A program made the translations under genes and the position numbers. The notes below the pieces were generated by a model. The model was not told the DNA's origin. It ran no database searches and was given only the letters and a program-made list of their open reading frames with translations. Below are positions 6,550-14,580 of a stretch of DNA of 14,580 nucleotides, in pieces. Origin of the DNA: Clostridiales bacterium (lineage in GTDB: Bacteria; Bacillota; Clostridia; TANB77; CAG-508); the NCBI GenBank assembly GCA_003518755.1, contig DOYA01000093.1:10307-24886 (forward strand), given 5' to 3'. How positions within the stretch are numbered: the stretch's first letter is position 1; every line of letters begins with the position of its first letter.

Positions 6550-9500
6550 TTATTCTTTTATTGTTTTCTTTGTTATTACAAATATTGCTAGAAAAAATAA
6601 CCCTGTTATTGAAAGAGTAATTGTAATATAACTTATTACTGCTCCTGTTTTTACACTTATAATAATATTTGCACTTCCCATATCATCTTCGTTAGTTTGT
6701 TTATTGTCTGCTATAGAGTCTATGTCTTCAATATTTTGTGAATTTGAAACTGATGTAAGCTCTGCTGTATTATTTACTAAACCAGTATTAGATTCTGTCA
6801 TTTTTTTAGTAACTATTAGTTTTAATTCTTTAGTTTCTCCTGCTTCTATTCTGTTTTCAGCTAAACTATTTGTATAAATATATTCACCTGATTGATACCA
6901 ATCTTTATTTAAGCTAGAATTAAATGTTAAATCTTTTGGTAAATAGTCTGTTATTTGTTTTGCATAACCTGAAAGTTCTCCTGTATTTTTTACAGTAATA
7001 TTGTATTCTATAATAATAGTTGAACCACTTAAGTATTTTGCTGGTATTTCTACTTTTGCCATATTAGTATTATCATATTCTTTTTCTATATTTCCTTCTT
7101 GATTACTTATTGTAACTTTACTAATTGTTTTTGTTAATTCTAAGTCAAATTTTTTGGCTTCAATTAAACCTAAATCAATGTTTGATACATTTGCATTATT
7201 AATCTCTATTGTATCTGTTGCAGAAACTTTTTGTTCTTTTCCATTTAAATTTAATGTAACATTTTCTACATCAGAATTATTGTTTTCAGTTGCTCCATTT
7301 GCTTTATATTTGGTTAGTATATATTTTTCTTTGTTATATTCAAAAATTAATATATATTTTCCATTATTTAATTCGTTAAAGATATATTGACCATTATTAG
7401 CTGTAGTTTCTTTTGTTGAATTATCTTGTAGATTGTATAGTTGAATTTTTACATCATCTATCATAGTTTCACTATTATCCATAGTTCCATTCTCATTTTT
7501 ATCAAACCATACTGATCCAGAAATAGAATACTTATTTGTTGTGTTTTCGTTTTCTTCTTGACTATTGTTTTGATTTTTTTCATCTTCATTTTTTTCTGAT
7601 GAATTATTAGTTTCATCTTCTTTGTTGTTATTATCTGTATTATTATTTTCTATTTCTTCTGATTCAATAATCTCGGAATCTAAAGCACTTAAGTCAATTG
7701 GTTTTAAAGTATGTTGTATCTTTTCTGTTTTATTACTTACTTCTGCAAAAACCTTTGCTTGACTCTCAATCTTAACATCAGTTTCTAAGAGTTCTTCATT
7801 ATTTGTTTGTGTCTCAATTAAAACATCAATTTTGTCATTTACTTTAAAGCCTTTATCATAAGAATATTCAATAATATAGTTGTCAGATTCAGTTATCTCA
7901 TTTGTTTCTTCATCATCATCATCTACAGTTTTATCAATATCTTTATATTCATATGAAGTATTAAATTCAACATTTTCATTATTAATTTTGATTGCTTTAA
8001 CTTCTAGATATTTTGATATAGATTGGGTAATATCTACTCTATTAATATCAACATTTCCTGTATTTTTTATAGTTAATTTGTAATTAACATTATCTCCTTG
8101 GATTATCTCTTGTCCTGCATTATCTGAAGTCAAATTAGTCTCTATTATATATTTTAATAAATTCTCTTCAACTTCATTACTTCTGTATTTATTATTTGCT
8201 ATAGCTGATATTTTTGAATTATTATCATTATCATTTATTTGAACATCCAAGTAATAAACTAATGTATCTTGTTTTTTTAATGTTTCAACAGTAAGTTCGT
8301 CACTAGCATCAATTTTCTGCAAATCCTCATCATTTTTTAATAAAATGTCTTCTATAGTTACAGCAGAATTATTTATTACTTTAATATTTAAATTAGATAT
8401 ATCCTGACTTTTTAAATTTTTTATCTCTAATTTATATGTATACGTTCTTTTTGTTTCTATTTTGTTTTCATCTATCCTTCCAACCATATACATATTAAGT
8501 CTTATTTCAGCTTTCTCCACTTTGCAATTTAATGTTAAATTATTATTATATTTTTCTGAATTAATACTTATTGTAAAAGGTATATCATTAATTTGACTTT
8601 CATCTTCTATTTTTATATCATATGTTAATAATGCTTTTTTCTTCGATTTTAGTAAATCAATACTACTTATTGCTTTTCTGTCAGCTAATTCAATTTCCTT
8701 AAAATAATCTTCTGCTGCATGAGTTCCATTTTCATCTTCTGTAAATTCAGTATTTTTTATATATTTTACACATTTTGTGGCTTCAGGTACATTTGCTTCA
8801 ATATTTATGTTTTCTATATCTTCTTCTCCAACATTTTCAAGTGTTAATTCATATTTTACAATTTCACCAGTATAAACAGTATCTCCTTCTTGTATTTCTT
8901 GTCCACCAACATATGCCTTTAATGTAGATTTAATTCCATCAGAAGTTTGATTGTTTTCTGCCAATGCTCTTGCTTTAGCTTTTTCATTTTCTTCATTTTG
9001 TAATCTTTGAATTGTTTCTTTATCTAATCCTTCTATTTTTATGTTCTTATTTATTTCTCCATTATCTACATAATTTGAAGCTAATTCATTTGTGTAGTTT
9101 AGTTTAATTTCTTCATCACTATTTTCTATTAATTTATCTAATGTAATATCTGCATATATTATAATTGTTGTTCCATTTACAACTTCTGTGTTATAAGATG
9201 CTTGAGTTCCTGCTAAGTCAATCTCTATTATATTTTGTTCATTTTCCTTATATATATTTGCTTTAGCTAACTCTAATCCATTTCCATAAATTAATTTGCA
9301 TTTAGCAGAAATTTCTTTAACTTGTTTTGGTAATGATATTTTTATTGTAGGATTTTGAAATAAATCCATTTTTTCATTTGTGTTTTCAAGTACAACTTCC
9401 ATTTTTACATTTTCATTTTTTTCAATTGCACTTAAGCTTTCTGTATTAATGCTTAAATTAGCTTTTGACGTAGTATTTTTTAATTCTATTACTTTTGTGC

Positions 9501-11043
9501 TCTCTACTATATTTTTATTAATAGAGTTATAAGTACTTAAAGTTGTTTCTTTAATTCCTGTCAAATTTGTAATTTCTTCTCTTGTTAATCCAGAATTTAG
9601 AATTGCTTTTTTATTATTTATACGTAATACACCTTCTGAAATAGGATTACTTGTTTCAAATATTAAAGCTTTTGGGGTATTTGCATAATTTAAAACTATG
9701 TTTCCATTTTCATCTGTTTCAGTATTATTATTAATACTAGCAATTATTGTTCCATTTTCATCTTTAATATTAATATATCCATTTTCACCAAATAATTTAT
9801 TAAAGTTTTCTTTATTTATTATTGTAGATTTATAAATATTATTGGCAATTATTTCATTTTCACCTGAAATGAATTTTGACACATCTTGTTTAAATTCTGT
9901 TTTTTCAACAATATCTTTAAAGTTTATATTAATATTAGATGTTGTTTCATATTCTCTTTCTTCTCCTGTATACAATTTTCCTTTAAATATTTCTTTTTCT
10001 GTTAGTTCAATATCATTTGAAACTATTTTTTGAGTTTCTTCAGTTAAAACAATTTTATTATCAACAGATAATTCTTTTGCATCATAAAGTGTTAATTTAG
10101 TATTAATATTTGATATTAAATTTGTAATATCCTCATTTTTATCTAATATATAAGTTATAACAAAAGTATCTGTTGCATCTTTTTTCCAACTTATATTTTC
10201 AACATCTTCATTTAAAACATTTATTTTAAGAGTTTTATTTAATTCATCATATTTATAATTTTCTGAATTGAATATACTATTTATATTAGTTGAATCTGTT
10301 TGTCTTGCAAATACACTGCATTTTTCAATTGTATTTAAAGAATTAATAGTAATCTCTGTTTTTTGTATTGGATATTCATTATTCTTTAATTTACTATTAA
10401 CTAATAACTGTACTACTCTTTTGTCTTCTCCATTTAACTGAAAAACTGCATTTGTAAGGGTTTCTACATTAGTTTCTATTGATGCATTATTAGATGAAAT
10501 CCATTTAACTTCAACATTTGTTAAGCCATGTATATCAATGCTTCTATTATTTTCAATATTTTTACTATAATAATATTCTCCACTTAACTCTACATCAGCT
10601 TTACTATTAAACTTAGACATAGTAATGTTATTTTGTTCCAATGATTTAATTGCAACCTTTATTGTTTCAGTTGTTCCTGCATTTATTTGATTTAAATGAA
10701 TTTCATTGTTTGATATCTCTGAAATACTTGAACTTAAAATATCATTTTTTATACTGAAATTGTTAGTATTAATTTTAATTTTACCTTTGAAAAATCCTTC
10801 ATTTTTTACAGACACATCAACATAAAGGTATTGTTCACTTGTTATCTCACTTTGAACAAAATCTGTTTTTTCTCCATTTTCATTAATAAAATAAGCAGAA
10901 AAATCCACATTATGATTATTTGTTTCAATTAAATCTATTGCATATGTTACAGCTGTAAATCCTACTAAAACAAAATAATATAATGTCATTGACAATATTA
11001 TTTGTAGCGCAATTATTGCATTTAATTTTTTTGTTTTTAACAT
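6550..11043 (-). CDS. Wall-anchored surface protein with DUF11-like and SdrD_B-like domains
   Basis: The protein has 1497 residues from the ATG at 11043. Residues 1-35 form a signal peptide (basic start, hydrophobic core, end 'AVTYA'). Residues 36 to about 680 are beta-rich and unassigned. DUF11/CARDB-like modules are visible near 705-800 ('GEIVKYELTLENVGEEDI') and 980-1080 ('GDNVNYKLTIKNTGNVDI'), with a related stretch between them. Residues 1123-1170 are a low-complexity Asn/Glu/Lys linker. Residues 1174-1290 are SdrD_B-like ('ISGSVWFDKNENGTMD', 'NGQYIFNELNNGKYILIF'). Residues 1298-1450 are another DUF11-like module ('EYNITVKNTGELSGY'). The C-terminus has sorting-signal layout, SVKTG (1463-1467), hydrophobic span, KK-rich end, but lacks the LP of LPXTG. 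The modules recall stalks of wall proteins; a ligand cannot be named. It heads the transcription unit that includes adhesin A. A longer form from 11103 would add 20 residues before the signal peptide. Confidence 0.85.
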   Translation of the reverse strand: MLKTKKLNAIIALQIILSMTLYYFVLVGFTAVTYAIDLIETNNHNVDFSAYFINENGEKTDFVQSEITSEQYLYVDVSVKNEGFFKGKIKINTNNFSIKNDILSSSISEISNNEIHLNQINAGTTETIKVAIKSLEQNNITMSKFNSKADVELSGEYYYSKNIENNRSIDIHGLTNVEVKWISSNNASIETNVETLTNAVFQLNGEDKRVVQLLVNSKLKNNEYPIQKTEITINSLNTIEKCSVFARQTDSTNINSIFNSENYKYDELNKTLKINVLNEDVENISWKKDATDTFVITYILDKNEDITNLISNINTKLTLYDAKELSVDNKIVLTEETQKIVSNDIELTEKEIFKGKLYTGEEREYETTSNININFKDIVEKTEFKQDVSKFISGENEIIANNIYKSTIINKENFNKLFGENGYINIKDENGTIIASINNNTETDENGNIVLNYANTPKALIFETSNPISEGVLRINNKKAILNSGLTREEITNLTGIKETTLSTYNSINKNIVESTKVIELKNTTSKANLSINTESLSAIEKNENVKMEVVLENTNEKMDLFQNPTIKISLPKQVKEISAKCKLIYGNGLELAKANIYKENEQNIIEIDLAGTQASYNTEVVNGTTIIIYADITLDKLIENSDEEIKLNYTNELASNYVDNGEINKNIKIEGLDKETIQRLQNEENEKAKARALAENNQTSDGIKSTLKAYVGGQEIQEGDTVYTGEIVKYELTLENVGEEDIENINIEANVPEATKCVKYIKNTEFTEDENGTHAAEDYFKEIELADRKAISSIDLLKSKKKALLTYDIKIEDESQINDIPFTISINSEKYNNNLTLNCKVEKAEIRLNMYMVGRIDENKIETKRTYTYKLEIKNLKSQDISNLNIKVINNSAVTIEDILLKNDEDLQKIDASDELTVETLKKQDTLVYYLDVQINDNDNNSKISAIANNKYRSNEVEENLLKYIIETNLTSDNAGQEIIQGDNVNYKLTIKNTGNVDINRVDITQSISKYLEVKAIKINNENVEFNTSYEYKDIDKTVDDDDEETNEITESDNYIIEYSYDKGFKVNDKIDVLIETQTNNEELLETDVKIESQAKVFAEVSNKTEKIQHTLKPIDLSALDSEIIESEEIENNNTDNNNKEDETNNSSEKNEDEKNQNNSQEENENTTNKYSISGSVWFDKNENGTMDNSETMIDDVKIQLYNLQDNSTKETTANNGQYIFNELNNGKYILIFEYNKEKYILTKYKANGATENNNSDVENVTLNLNGKEQKVSATDTIEINNANVSNIDLGLIEAKKFDLELTKTISKVTISNQEGNIEKEYDNTNMAKVEIPAKYLSGSTIIIEYNITVKNTGELSGYAKQITDYLPKDLTFNSSLNKDWYQSGEYIYTNSLAENRIEAGETKELKLIVTKKMTESNTGLVNNTAELTSVSNSQNIEDIDSIADNKQTNEDDMGSANIIISVKTGAVISYITITLSITGLFFLAIFVITKKTIKE

Positions 11044-11061
11044 TGTAGAAGTTCCTCCTTT
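11044..11061 (-). promoter_or_regulatory. Strong ribosome-binding site choosing the start at 11043
   Basis: AAAGGAGG (11061-11054) lies 10 bases before the ATG at 11043. This is close to ideal, and the protein made from there begins directly with a signal peptide. An upstream in-frame ATG at 11103 is preceded 9 bases earlier by a plain GAGG, a weaker site, and would put 20 mostly basic residues in front of the signal peptide. I prefer 11043. Confidence 0.8.
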
Positions 11062-11160
11062 AAATACATATATTCTTATATATTTTTGCATCTTTTTTTT
11101 CATTTTTCAATACCTCTATTTTTCACATAAGCCAAATATTACAAAAAAAAATCTATATGC

Positions 11161-11281
11161 CTTTACGGAAGCTACTTCTCAGTTTTTTTGTCTTCCTTTT
11201 ATTAAATTCTCATTACATTTTTATTACAAAAAACAAAAAGAAGCGTTATTCCTTACGGAATTCCGCTTCTTGAAGTTTTTT
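11161..11281. repeat. Two diverged direct copies of a terminator-type element
   Basis: Bases 11251-11281 and 11161-11189 share the plus-strand order 'ttacggaa', 'gc', 'cttct', 'ag', then a run of T. The first copy is half of a full hairpin terminator. The second has lost the matching arm and keeps only a small GAAG/CTTC hairpin. On the minus strand the second copy is followed, about 15 bases later, by a run of nine T (11154-11146). It may be a decayed second terminator after adhesin B. The similarity is short and could be partly chance. Confidence 0.45.
11228..11271 (-). terminator. Rho-independent terminator after adhesin B
   Basis: AAGAAGCG (11271-11264) pairs with CGCTTCTT (11245-11238). 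Inside, after a GA/AA mismatch, ATTCC pairs with GGAAT around a GTAA loop. The minus strand then reads TTTTTGTTTTTTG (11239-11227). It begins 11 bases after the TAG stop of adhesin B and so separates B from the next operon. On the plus strand the same hairpin is followed by TGAAGTTTTTT, so it could stop transcription from both sides. Confidence 0.85.
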
Positions 11282-14200
11282 CTATAAAACTTTTTTCTTA
11301 ATTAAAACTATACCAGATGCAACTATTGCAAGTGCTACTGCTCCAATATACCAATACATTTGATCTCTATTTTCACCTGTAGTAGGCATAATTGTAAATA
11401 CTGTTTTACCTGCTTCCCATTTTTTTAATGAATTAGTTGTTAAAGTAGATAGAGTATCTATACTTAATGATTTTACTTTTGCATTATTTTTATAGTCTGT
11501 ATCTAACTCGTCATTAGCTATTAATGCTGTAACAGTATAACTTGTTTTTGTTGACTGTCCACTTTCAAGTGATTCCCAGCCAGTCATTTCAAGATATTGA
11601 GTTGTAGTTTTTGTTCCATCTGAATCAGTTTCTTCTGTTATTACTGGTTTAATAGATATTTGATTTGGTCCACTGCTTGTTGTATAAGATGTAGTTTGAG
11701 TTGTTGTAGTTGGTACAGAACTGTAATTGAATTTAGAATCCAAATCATCTTCTAGCACTCTAACTGTAACTTTCTTTGCTTTTGCTGTTTCTGATTTACC
11801 ATATTTGAAGTAGTCTCCAAAATGTGGATCATTTACATCTTCAACAAAATCTTTAGCAGATTGATTTTCAATACTAATTTCATATGTTAATTCTATATTA
11901 GATCCATATATTGACTCTGGTTCTATTTCAAGTTTAGCATTTTTGCTTCCTGTAGGATCTACAACAGTATCAAGTGCTGTTACATAAGTGGACTGTTTAC
12001 TTGCAGGATTTTCCGAAACAAGAGTTGTACCTACTTGATTTGTGAATTTAACATTTGTAATCTTTTTGTTTGTTATTATTGTTGTATCAGGTTGTTTTAT
12101 TAAACCTAAGTTAAATCCTTTAAATTCATTTTGTTTTACATCTTGTTCAGTAGTTTGTTTTATATCATCTTTGTCATCTTCAATTGAAATACTAATCATA
12201 GGAGTATATGAATTTATATTCATTATGTCTTCTTTTACGTTTCCATCCTTATCTGTTACCTTTATCTTTGATACTTCTTTTCCATCTTTATCTTTTACTT
12301 TTTCTTCAGTATATATATATCCATCTATTTGATGTCTCAATGCTAAATCATCAACTGCTGTTGAATAATTTCTTGAATCCATTTGTTTATACCAATTTGC
12401 AATTTTCATTGCTTCATCAATATTCTTTTCTTCCAAAGCTTTTTTAATGTACTCATTAGTTATAATAGTTGATCTATAGTCTTTAGAAGTTAAATCAATT
12501 TCCTGTCCATTTGTATCAATCATTTTTTGGCTACCATCACCATAAGTAAATCTTATATAATAGTATCCTGGAACTAGACCATCAATTGTATATTCTCCTT
12601 TGGCATTTGTATATATTTTCTGTTCATCTGTTGTTGTTATTTTATCTAATGTAATCACTCCATTTTCAGACTTTTCAACATAATATAATTTAGCTAAATC
12701 TTTTTGGTTAGGATTTAATAAATCAACTTTAACATTTTTTGCTCTATTTGATTCATTATCATCTAGTTTACCAATTTCAGGCTTTGTATTTTGAGTTTCA
12801 CTATCATCTGTTATAGTGTCTTCAAATACAACACCACTAAGTTTTCTACTATCTCCAAGTGTAAGATTTATATATAATTGTGATGATGATTTGTCAGCAT
12901 TATTTGATTTATGTGCAAAATATGTTTCATTATTATCGTTCTTTTCTGCATATTTTGTTTTTATACCTTGATACTCTTTTGCACTTGATTTTTCATCCCA
13001 AACATTATCTGTTCTTAAATAATCATGATATGCATTTACAGTTGCTGTTGTTGGAACTGTTTCAAGATATTTAATGTTTGATGGATTTTTTTTGTAATGG
13101 TCTAACATATCTATTAAAGCTTGTTTTTTAACTTTAAATTGGATTCTTGATGTTATAGATTTTCCTTCTTCATTTTTAGTAGGATCTGGTTTTTCTATAC
13201 CATCTTTGTAGACACCATTTTCTATACTATATTTTGCAATACCTGGTTTATCATCTGACCAATTTGCAAAATCTGCTCCATATTCATCTCCAGTATCATT
13301 TGTTGTGCAAAGTTCATATCTTTTACTATCATATGTATTTATTAATGAATTTAAATATAGTTTTTGTTCATTATAAATGTCATCTACAAATTCAGTTTCA
13401 TTGTTTGATACTGTTATGCTATATACAACATAAACATCCATTCCATCATTATGCTCTTTTAAATATTTTACATCTGAAGGATATAAGGCTTGTGAAAAAT
13501 TCATTTTTCCTGTTTGAGTGGCTGCTCTTGGAACATAAGTAGAATATGTTACTGGATTTTCTCCATGTTGATATTTATATGAATATCCATTCATATTAAC
13601 TTTGATATATTCTAAAGTTTCAAAAACATCAAATGATGGTTCATGTTTTTCTTTTATACCTAAGTTAATATTTTCAATAGTATAAGTATTTTTGTTATAA
13701 TATCCAGTTAATGGTGTGGTTTTTAGTTCTTTACTTGTTGATTCATTATTTTCTAATAATTGTTTTGGAGTTAGATTTGCTCCACCCTTATATGTTACTG
13801 CTCTACCTGGTAATTGTCTATCTGTTCCTGTTAAGTTTTCATCTTTTAATTCTTCAGCTTTCATTATTTCTTCGATTGCTTTAGAATTAATCTTTATATC
13901 ATTTCCAACAAATGGGTCTGCTACAACATATAATGTATTATCATATACAAATTCAACATAATAATTTGCTAAATCCCAATAATATAAGTTTTTATCTTCT
14001 CCATCATATTTATTTTTTGTTGTAAATTCATAGTGTCCATTTTCATCTGTTTTTGTTTCAGCAATGATTTGATCTTTGTCTTTCGAATCTTTTAAATATA
14101 CAGTCATGTTTTTAAATAATATATCTTTTGAAATCTTATCATTGTCTTGTATCCAATCTTTTTCATCATATATATTATTATATCCATTTAGCTTTCTATC

Positions 14201-14580
14201 TGGATTATCAATCCAAACATTTCCTTCAAGTTTATCTACTGTTTTTTTGTTAGTAACTGTATAAGTTATATTTGTATCTTTTCCACCTAGTGTTACAGTT
14301 CCCAAATCAATCCATTTTTTGTCTTTATCATATTTATCTTGTTTTTCAATATTATATCCATCTGGAGCTTTTATTTCGTAAATATGGTATGTGTCAAATT
14401 TTAATTTTTTAATTTCTGCAATTCCTTGTGCATTTGTTGTATAAACACCAACCTTATTATTTACAATATCTTCATATTTACCATTATAATTATATGTTCC
14501 ATCTGAATTTGGAATAATCCAATTTTCAGCACCTTCTTTTTTAATTATAAATTCAGCTCCTGAAAGAACTATATCTTTAT
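11282..14580 (-). CDS. Adhesin B: SpaA/SdrD_B-type wall-anchored adhesin, 5' end outside window
   Basis: The frame is open to the window edge, giving 1098 residues; the TTG at 14305 is not a real start because an SpaA domain runs across it. Numbered from the window edge, residues 4-110 are most of an SpaA domain ('LSGAEFIIKK', Glu68 in 'YHIYEIKAPDGY', last strand 'ITYTVTN'). Residues 118-260 are SdrD_B-like ('LEGNVWIDNPD', 'DENGHYEFTTKN'). Residues 360-570 are a module shared with adhesin A ('ALYPSDVKY', 'LINTYDSKRYEL'). Residues 578-715 are a second SdrD_B-like domain ('LSGVVFEDTITDD', 'NAKGEYTIDGLVPGYYYIRF'). Residues 830-1050 are a DUF11-like stalk ('YGSNIELTYEISIEN'). MPTTG (11389-11375) is followed by ENRDQ, a hydrophobic span and IKKKVL: a near-canonical sortase signal. 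The visible SpaA domain has a short last loop, unlike those of adhesin A. A terminator follows the stop. The missing N-terminus probably holds a signal peptide and further SpaA domains, by analogy with A. Confidence 0.9.
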   Translation of the reverse strand, partial: KDIVLSGAEFIIKKEGAENWIIPNSDGTYNYNGKYEDIVNNKVGVYTTNAQGIAEIKKLKFDTYHIYEIKAPDGYNIEKQDKYDKDKKWIDLGTVTLGGKDTNITYTVTNKKTVDKLEGNVWIDNPDRKLNGYNNIYDEKDWIQDNDKISKDILFKNMTVYLKDSKDKDQIIAETKTDENGHYEFTTKNKYDGEDKNLYYWDLANYYVEFVYDNTLYVVADPFVGNDIKINSKAIEEIMKAEELKDENLTGTDRQLPGRAVTYKGGANLTPKQLLENNESTSKELKTTPLTGYYNKNTYTIENINLGIKEKHEPSFDVFETLEYIKVNMNGYSYKYQHGENPVTYSTYVPRAATQTGKMNFSQALYPSDVKYLKEHNDGMDVYVVYSITVSNNETEFVDDIYNEQKLYLNSLINTYDSKRYELCTTNDTGDEYGADFANWSDDKPGIAKYSIENGVYKDGIEKPDPTKNEEGKSITSRIQFKVKKQALIDMLDHYKKNPSNIKYLETVPTTATVNAYHDYLRTDNVWDEKSSAKEYQGIKTKYAEKNDNNETYFAHKSNNADKSSSQLYINLTLGDSRKLSGVVFEDTITDDSETQNTKPEIGKLDDNESNRAKNVKVDLLNPNQKDLAKLYYVEKSENGVITLDKITTTDEQKIYTNAKGEYTIDGLVPGYYYIRFTYGDGSQKMIDTNGQEIDLTSKDYRSTIITNEYIKKALEEKNIDEAMKIANWYKQMDSRNYSTAVDDLALRHQIDGYIYTEEKVKDKDGKEVSKIKVTDKDGNVKEDIMNINSYTPMISISIEDDKDDIKQTTEQDVKQNEFKGFNLGLIKQPDTTIITNKKITNVKFTNQVGTTLVSENPASKQSTYVTALDTVVDPTGSKNAKLEIEPESIYGSNIELTYEISIENQSAKDFVEDVNDPHFGDYFKYGKSETAKAKKVTVRVLEDDLDSKFNYSSVPTTTTQTTSYTTSSGPNQISIKPVITEETDSDGTKTTTQYLEMTGWESLESGQSTKTSYTVTALIANDELDTDYKNNAKVKSLSIDTLSTLTTNSLKKWEAGKTVFTIMPTTGENRDQMYWYIGAVALAIVASGIVLIKKKVL

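Noticed and set aside
7585..7680. Asn/Glu-rich repeat stretch as a phase-variable simple-sequence tract
   Set aside because: The codons are mixed rather than a uniform repeat unit, so slippage is unlikely; it is better read as a flexible linker.
11062..11110. Promoter near TTGAAA ... TATATA upstream of 11043
   Set aside because: The spacing is about 22 bases; other pairs match poorly. In such AT-rich sequence the match is not informative.
11062..11237. Riboswitch (for example cyclic di-GMP type) in the leader of the 1497-residue protein
   Set aside because: I find none of the conserved core elements; the stretch is mostly A/T runs plus the part-copy of the terminator.
3084..14264. Plus-strand open frames of 60-100 codons lying across the large genes
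   Set aside because: They are antisense to long, well-supported proteins, rich in Leu/Phe/Ser as expected from complementing Asn/Lys/Glu codons, and lack ribosome-binding sites or recognisable domains.
14305..14307. TTG as the start of adhesin B
   Set aside because: The frame stays open to the window edge and the residues before it (for example 'LSGAEFIIKK', 'YEIKAPDGY') are a normal SpaA domain, so the gene begins outside the window.
1..14580. CRISPR array, tRNA, rRNA, transposase or sortase gene
   Set aside because: No spaced short repeats, no tRNA-like fold and no coding sequence of these families was recognised anywhere in the window.

Overview
The window is very AT-rich, with every supported gene on the minus strand, strong AAAGGAGG ribosome-binding sites, SpaA/Cna_B-type and SdrD_B-like repeats, and C-terminal sortase-type tails. 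This points to a low-G+C Gram-positive (Bacillota), most likely an uncultured gut-type Clostridia lineage; the lineage is inference. Translation fits the standard bacterial code: TAA and TAG end the complete genes.

Layout, read in the direction of transcription (high to low coordinates). 14580-11282: a large surface adhesin (adhesin B) that is already open at the window edge, starts inside an SpaA domain and ends in an MPTTG sorting signal. 11281-11104: intergenic, with a good terminator and a second, degenerate copy of part of it. 11043-6550: a 1497-residue surface protein with a signal peptide, DUF11-like modules, an acidic Asn-rich linker, one SdrD_B-like domain and an unusual SVKTG tail. 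24 bases later, 6525-527: adhesin A, a paralogue of B, split into three overlapping or abutting reading frames of 550, 716 and 734 codons. Only the first piece has a signal peptide and only the last has a cell-wall tail, and both breaks are bridged by the same +1 change of frame. A strong hairpin terminator (443-498) closes this operon. A separate promoter then drives a small membrane-anchored WG-repeat protein that runs off the window at base 1.

Taken together this is a cell-surface adhesion locus: two giant adhesins of the same family flanking a third wall-anchored protein. The A copy appears to carry a putative thioester domain at its tip, three SpaA domains, and a ricin-type beta-trefoil placed inside the last loop of the second SpaA domain. 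No sortase lies in the window, so attachment must use an enzyme encoded elsewhere. The most interesting points are the nested lectin/SpaA architecture and the two same-direction frame breaks, which could be real mutations, errors in the sequence, or a form of expression control.
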